Assembly (NCBI RefSeq): GCF_009909195.1
Contig: NZ_JAAAMU010000003.1
Span: 62,001 to 126,000, forward strand
DNA: 64,000 nt
Source of the DNA: Paenibacillus sacheonensis
GTDB taxonomy: Bacteria; Bacillota; Bacilli; Paenibacillales; Paenibacillaceae
Direction: 5' to 3'
Position 1 is the first letter of the stretch. Each line of letters starts with the position of its first letter. Shown piece after piece: positions 62,051 through 64,000 of the stretch. Below the pieces are notes generated by a model. That model was given only the letters and a program-made list of their open reading frames with translations. It was not told where the DNA came from and made no database searches. The translations under genes and the position numbers were made by a program.

Positions 62051-62159
62051 GGCATTTGTCGCGGGCGGTCATTTACAACTGCGAAAACTCTCTGCTATGC
62101 TAATGAAAACTGTCCGTCCGGGCAGTTTCGATGCCAAATGAAGCCTAGAGGGAGACGCC

Positions 62160-63224
62160 ATGATGAAATCGGTTACTGTGTACGACATCGCCAAAGAAGC
62201 GAATGTTTCCGTCGCTACGGTTTCCCGCGTTCTGAACAACACAGCCCCTGTCAAAGCATCCACTCGGGAACGCATCCAAAGCTTGATCAACAAGTACCAA
62301 TTCCAGCCGAATGCCTTGGCGCGCAGCCTGATCAAGAAAGTGACGGGGATGATCGGGATCATCCTGCCCGATATCACCAATCCCTTCTTCCCCGAAGTGC
62401 TGGCCGGTCTTGAGCAGGAAGCGCGCAAGCAGGGCTATACCTTCTTCCTCTGCGACACGGGATCGTCCAATCTGGATATCAAGGAGCAGTACAAGCGCGA
62501 AACGCAGTACTTGAATATCCTCATGGAGAAGCAGGTGGACGGCATCATCATGATCGGAGGCCGGATCGACCTCCATAAGTGCAGCAAGGAAATGGCCAAA
62601 GAAGTGGCGGAGATCAACAAACGCGTACCGCTCGTGTTCATCAACGGCAATTTGCCGGGCGCAAAGTTCCATCGGGTCGTCATCGACGAGGAAGCGGGCG
62701 GAAGAATGGTCACCGAGCATCTGATCGGACTGGGCCACCGCGATATCGCGTTTATCGGCGGCTATTCGCAGATGTCGAACACCGTCGAACGGCTCCAAGG
62801 GTTCCGCATGGCCATGGAACGGGCCGGCTTGCCCGTCCGCGAGGAATGGATCGATCACGGCGGCTTCTCCGTCCAGCGGGGCAAGAACATGATGGGACGG
62901 CTGCTGGAAATGGACACCGTACCTACGGCTGTCGTCTGCGCGAACGACTTGGTCGGCATCGGGGCGATCAAAGCCGCCGTTAAGTCCGGGCTGCAGGTGC
63001 CGCGCGACGTGTCGATTACCGGCGTTGACGGCGTTCCGCTCGCGGCCAGCGTCATTCCGGAACTGACCACGATGTCGCTGCGCTGCTTGGAACTCGGGCG
63101 CGCGGCAGCCAGCGTGCTGCATGGGCTGATCTCCAAGTCGGGCGACGTTCAGACGCTGACGATCCTGCAGCCGGAGCTGGTCATTCGGGAAAGCACGTCC
63201 GTACCGATGCAAAAAGAAGCCTAA
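62160..63224 (+). CDS. LacI-family transcriptional regulator
   Basis: 354 residues. The N-terminal HTH and hinge are classic (TVYDIAKEANVSVATVSRVL; NALARSLIKK), followed by a periplasmic-binding-like sensor (IGIILPDITNPFFPEVLAGL, TAVVCANDLVGIGAIKAAV and SITGVDGVPLAASVIPELTT). It probably represses the adjacent beta-galactosidase gene in the absence of a galactoside. The two matching operators at 63321 and 63477 are its best candidate sites. The ATG at 62160 (or 62163) follows GAGGGAGACGCC. Confidence 0.94.
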   Translation: MMKSVTVYDIAKEANVSVATVSRVLNNTAPVKASTRERIQSLINKYQFQPNALARSLIKKVTGMIGIILPDITNPFFPEVLAGLEQEARKQGYTFFLCDTGSSNLDIKEQYKRETQYLNILMEKQVDGIIMIGGRIDLHKCSKEMAKEVAEINKRVPLVFINGNLPGAKFHRVVIDEEAGGRMVTEHLIGLGHRDIAFIGGYSQMSNTVERLQGFRMAMERAGLPVREEWIDHGGFSVQRGKNMMGRLLEMDTVPTAVVCANDLVGIGAIKAAVKSGLQVPRDVSITGVDGVPLAASVIPELTTMSLRCLELGRAAASVLHGLISKSGDVQTLTILQPELVIRESTSVPMQKEA

Positions 63225-63245
63225 TTATTTTTTGAAAAAACCGTA

Positions 63246-63275
63246 TTGACAGCGCTATCATTTTGCGAGTAAACT
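63246..63275 (+). promoter_or_regulatory. Promoter with overlapping cre-like palindrome
   Basis: A perfect TTGACA (63246-63251) and TAAACT (63270-63275) are 18 nt apart. TGACAGCGCTATCA (63247-63260) is a near-perfect palindrome that overlaps the -35 box and fits the CcpA consensus TGWNANCGNTNWCA. Catabolite repression of the GH35 gene is therefore likely. The transcript would have a leader of about 250 nt. Confidence 0.65.
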
Positions 63276-63320
63276 TCAAATCAAGGAAGCCCTGATGCAG
63301 GGTTTAATTTTTAAACTGTT

Positions 63321-63336
63321 ATGAAATGGGTTTCAC
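63321..63336. promoter_or_regulatory. Operator 1, ATGAAATGGGTTTCAC
   Basis: An imperfect inverted repeat nearly identical to the site at 63477, differing at one position inside the shared core TTATGAAAYGGGTTTCA. It lies in the leader between the LacI gene and the GH35 gene, downstream of the promoter. Confidence 0.55.
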
Positions 63337-63476
63337 TCTGCGCTACATAATCGTATAAACCAGTTTGCCCGCAAGCAGCTGTAACCGTGGAAATACACGC
63401 TCATTACCGGAATGGAGAAGTTCGCGAACCTCGTCTAATCCCGCTAAGCAGTCGTGTATTTTTATTTTTGCGGATT

Positions 63477-63492
63477 ATGAAACGGGTTTCAT
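63477..63492. promoter_or_regulatory. Operator 2, ATGAAAC-GG-GTTTCAT
   Basis: A perfect inverted repeat with seven-base arms, 42 nt before the GH35 start. It is 156 nt from operator 1, close to fifteen helical turns, so looping by a tetrameric LacI-type repressor is plausible. Which protein binds is inferred from proximity. Confidence 0.6.
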
Positions 63493-63533
63493 GAATCCGC
63501 TTTCAAAACCCACCCCCCGGGAGGATGCCACTT

Positions 63534-64000
63534 ATGAACATGGAAACGAAAAGCGATGCGTCGCTGCAGCTGAGCGCTTCGTCGCTTCGAATCAACGGGC
63601 AGTCCGAAATCATTCTCTGCGCTTCGCTCTTCTACTTCCGCATCCCCCGCGCCCTGTGGCGCGATCGTATCGAACAGGTCAAAGCTTTCGGTTACAACGC
63701 GATCGACGTCTATTTTCCTTGGAACTACCACGAACGGGAGGAAGGAAGCTGGGATTTCACCGGCGAACGCGATGCCGAGGCTTTCCTGCAGCTGGCGAAG
63801 GAAGCGGGCCTCTGGGTCGTCGCAAGACCCGGTCCTTACATCTGCTCCGAATGGGACGGGGGCGGTCTTCCCGCTTACTTATTCGCCAAGGAGCACATGG
63901 TGATCCGCAGTGCGGACCCGGCTTACATGGGAGCCGTCAAGAAATGGTATGACCGCATCATTCCGATGCTCGCCAACTATGAACTGAGCCGCGGAGGCAC
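63534..64000 (+). CDS. GH35 beta-galactosidase, cut by the window end
   Basis: The first 155 residues are visible. LRINGQSEIILCASLFYFRI, GYNAIDVYFPWNYHEREEGS and WVVARPGPYICSEWDGGGLP are the GH35 signature, with the catalytic acid/base Glu in CSEWDGGGLPAY (the canonical CAEWDNGGLP position). The nucleophile lies beyond the window. The ATG at 63534 follows GGGAGGATG. It is controlled by the promoter, cre-like site and two operators upstream and should release galactose from oligosaccharides or plant polymers. No signal peptide is seen, so it is probably intracellular. Confidence 0.93.
   Translation, partial: MNMETKSDASLQLSASSLRINGQSEIILCASLFYFRIPRALWRDRIEQVKAFGYNAIDVYFPWNYHEREEGSWDFTGERDAEAFLQLAKEAGLWVVARPGPYICSEWDGGGLPAYLFAKEHMVIRSADPAYMGAVKKWYDRIIPMLANYELSRGG

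Overview
The window is a GC-rich chromosomal segment of a Gram-positive, endospore-former-type bacterium, most likely Paenibacillaceae (Paenibacillus/Cohnella-like). I infer this from strong Shine-Dalgarno sites, rsbV-rsbW-sigB, a YpsA homologue, a YflT-type stress protein, VanY, a LacI regulator beside a GH35 gene, and a SigB-type promoter grammar. There are no rRNA or tRNA genes, no CRISPR array and no insertion sequences.

Region 1 (1-33.9 kb) is dominated by a contractile injection system of the extracellular (eCIS/Afp/PVC-like) lineage. Its core, on the plus strand from 9.3 to 31.5 kb, runs: AAA+ ATPase (Afp15-like), DUF4255 cap/terminator (Afp16-like), a single sheath, inner tube, tail-assembly chaperone, DUF6760 protein, second tube protein, a 1317-residue low-complexity protein in the tape-measure slot, LysM tube adaptor, split spike (gpD-like hub and gpV/gp5-like needle), gp25, two baseplate J-type wedge proteins, a tail protein I fused to a probable beta-propeller, and a conserved-looking baseplate-associated protein. 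The chaperone and DUF6760 frames are linked by T TTT TTG, the heptamer used by phage P2 E/E', so a programmed -1 frameshift is likely. A hairpin terminator after the tube gene probably sets major-subunit stoichiometry. Upstream (4-9.2 kb) lies an operon with a transporter-HEAT-cNMP-like fusion and a partner-switching triad (RsbW-like kinase, STAS protein, GAF-PP2C phosphatase). A divergent 940-residue protein is a cargo candidate. Downstream and convergent, a PAAR-like DUF4280 protein and a membrane-anchored MORN-repeat protein form a two-gene operon, which may be a spike tip with a membrane adaptor or cargo.

Region 2 (34-38.4 kb) is an operon with a secreted stalk-domain protein, a large propeller-TM-HAMP receptor ending in a catalytically degenerate class III cyclase homology domain, and a GNAT acetyltransferase.

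Region 3 (38.5-56 kb) holds ordinary core and accessory genes: RidA, an XRE regulator with peptide deformylase, a DUF155/RMD1 protein, an APC permease, histidinol-phosphatase, MgtC with an upstream small ORF, a metallophosphoesterase, YpsA, DUF1904, an AraC regulator, a nucleoside hydrolase, a coiled-coil protein, VanY, a secreted GH26-like enzyme, small proteins, MEKHLA, MmcQ/YjbR and a class 3 lipase.

Region 4 (56-62 kb) is a general-stress module: a response regulator-PP2C phosphatase, CorA, and rsbV-rsbW-sigB behind a SigB-type promoter, with a YflT-like stress gene that has its own SigB-type promoter. Region 5 (62-64 kb) is a LacI regulator and the start of a GH35 beta-galactosidase gene, separated by a promoter, a cre-like palindrome and two near-identical operators. 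The window therefore carries two separate partner-switching systems: one next to the injection system and one for SigB.
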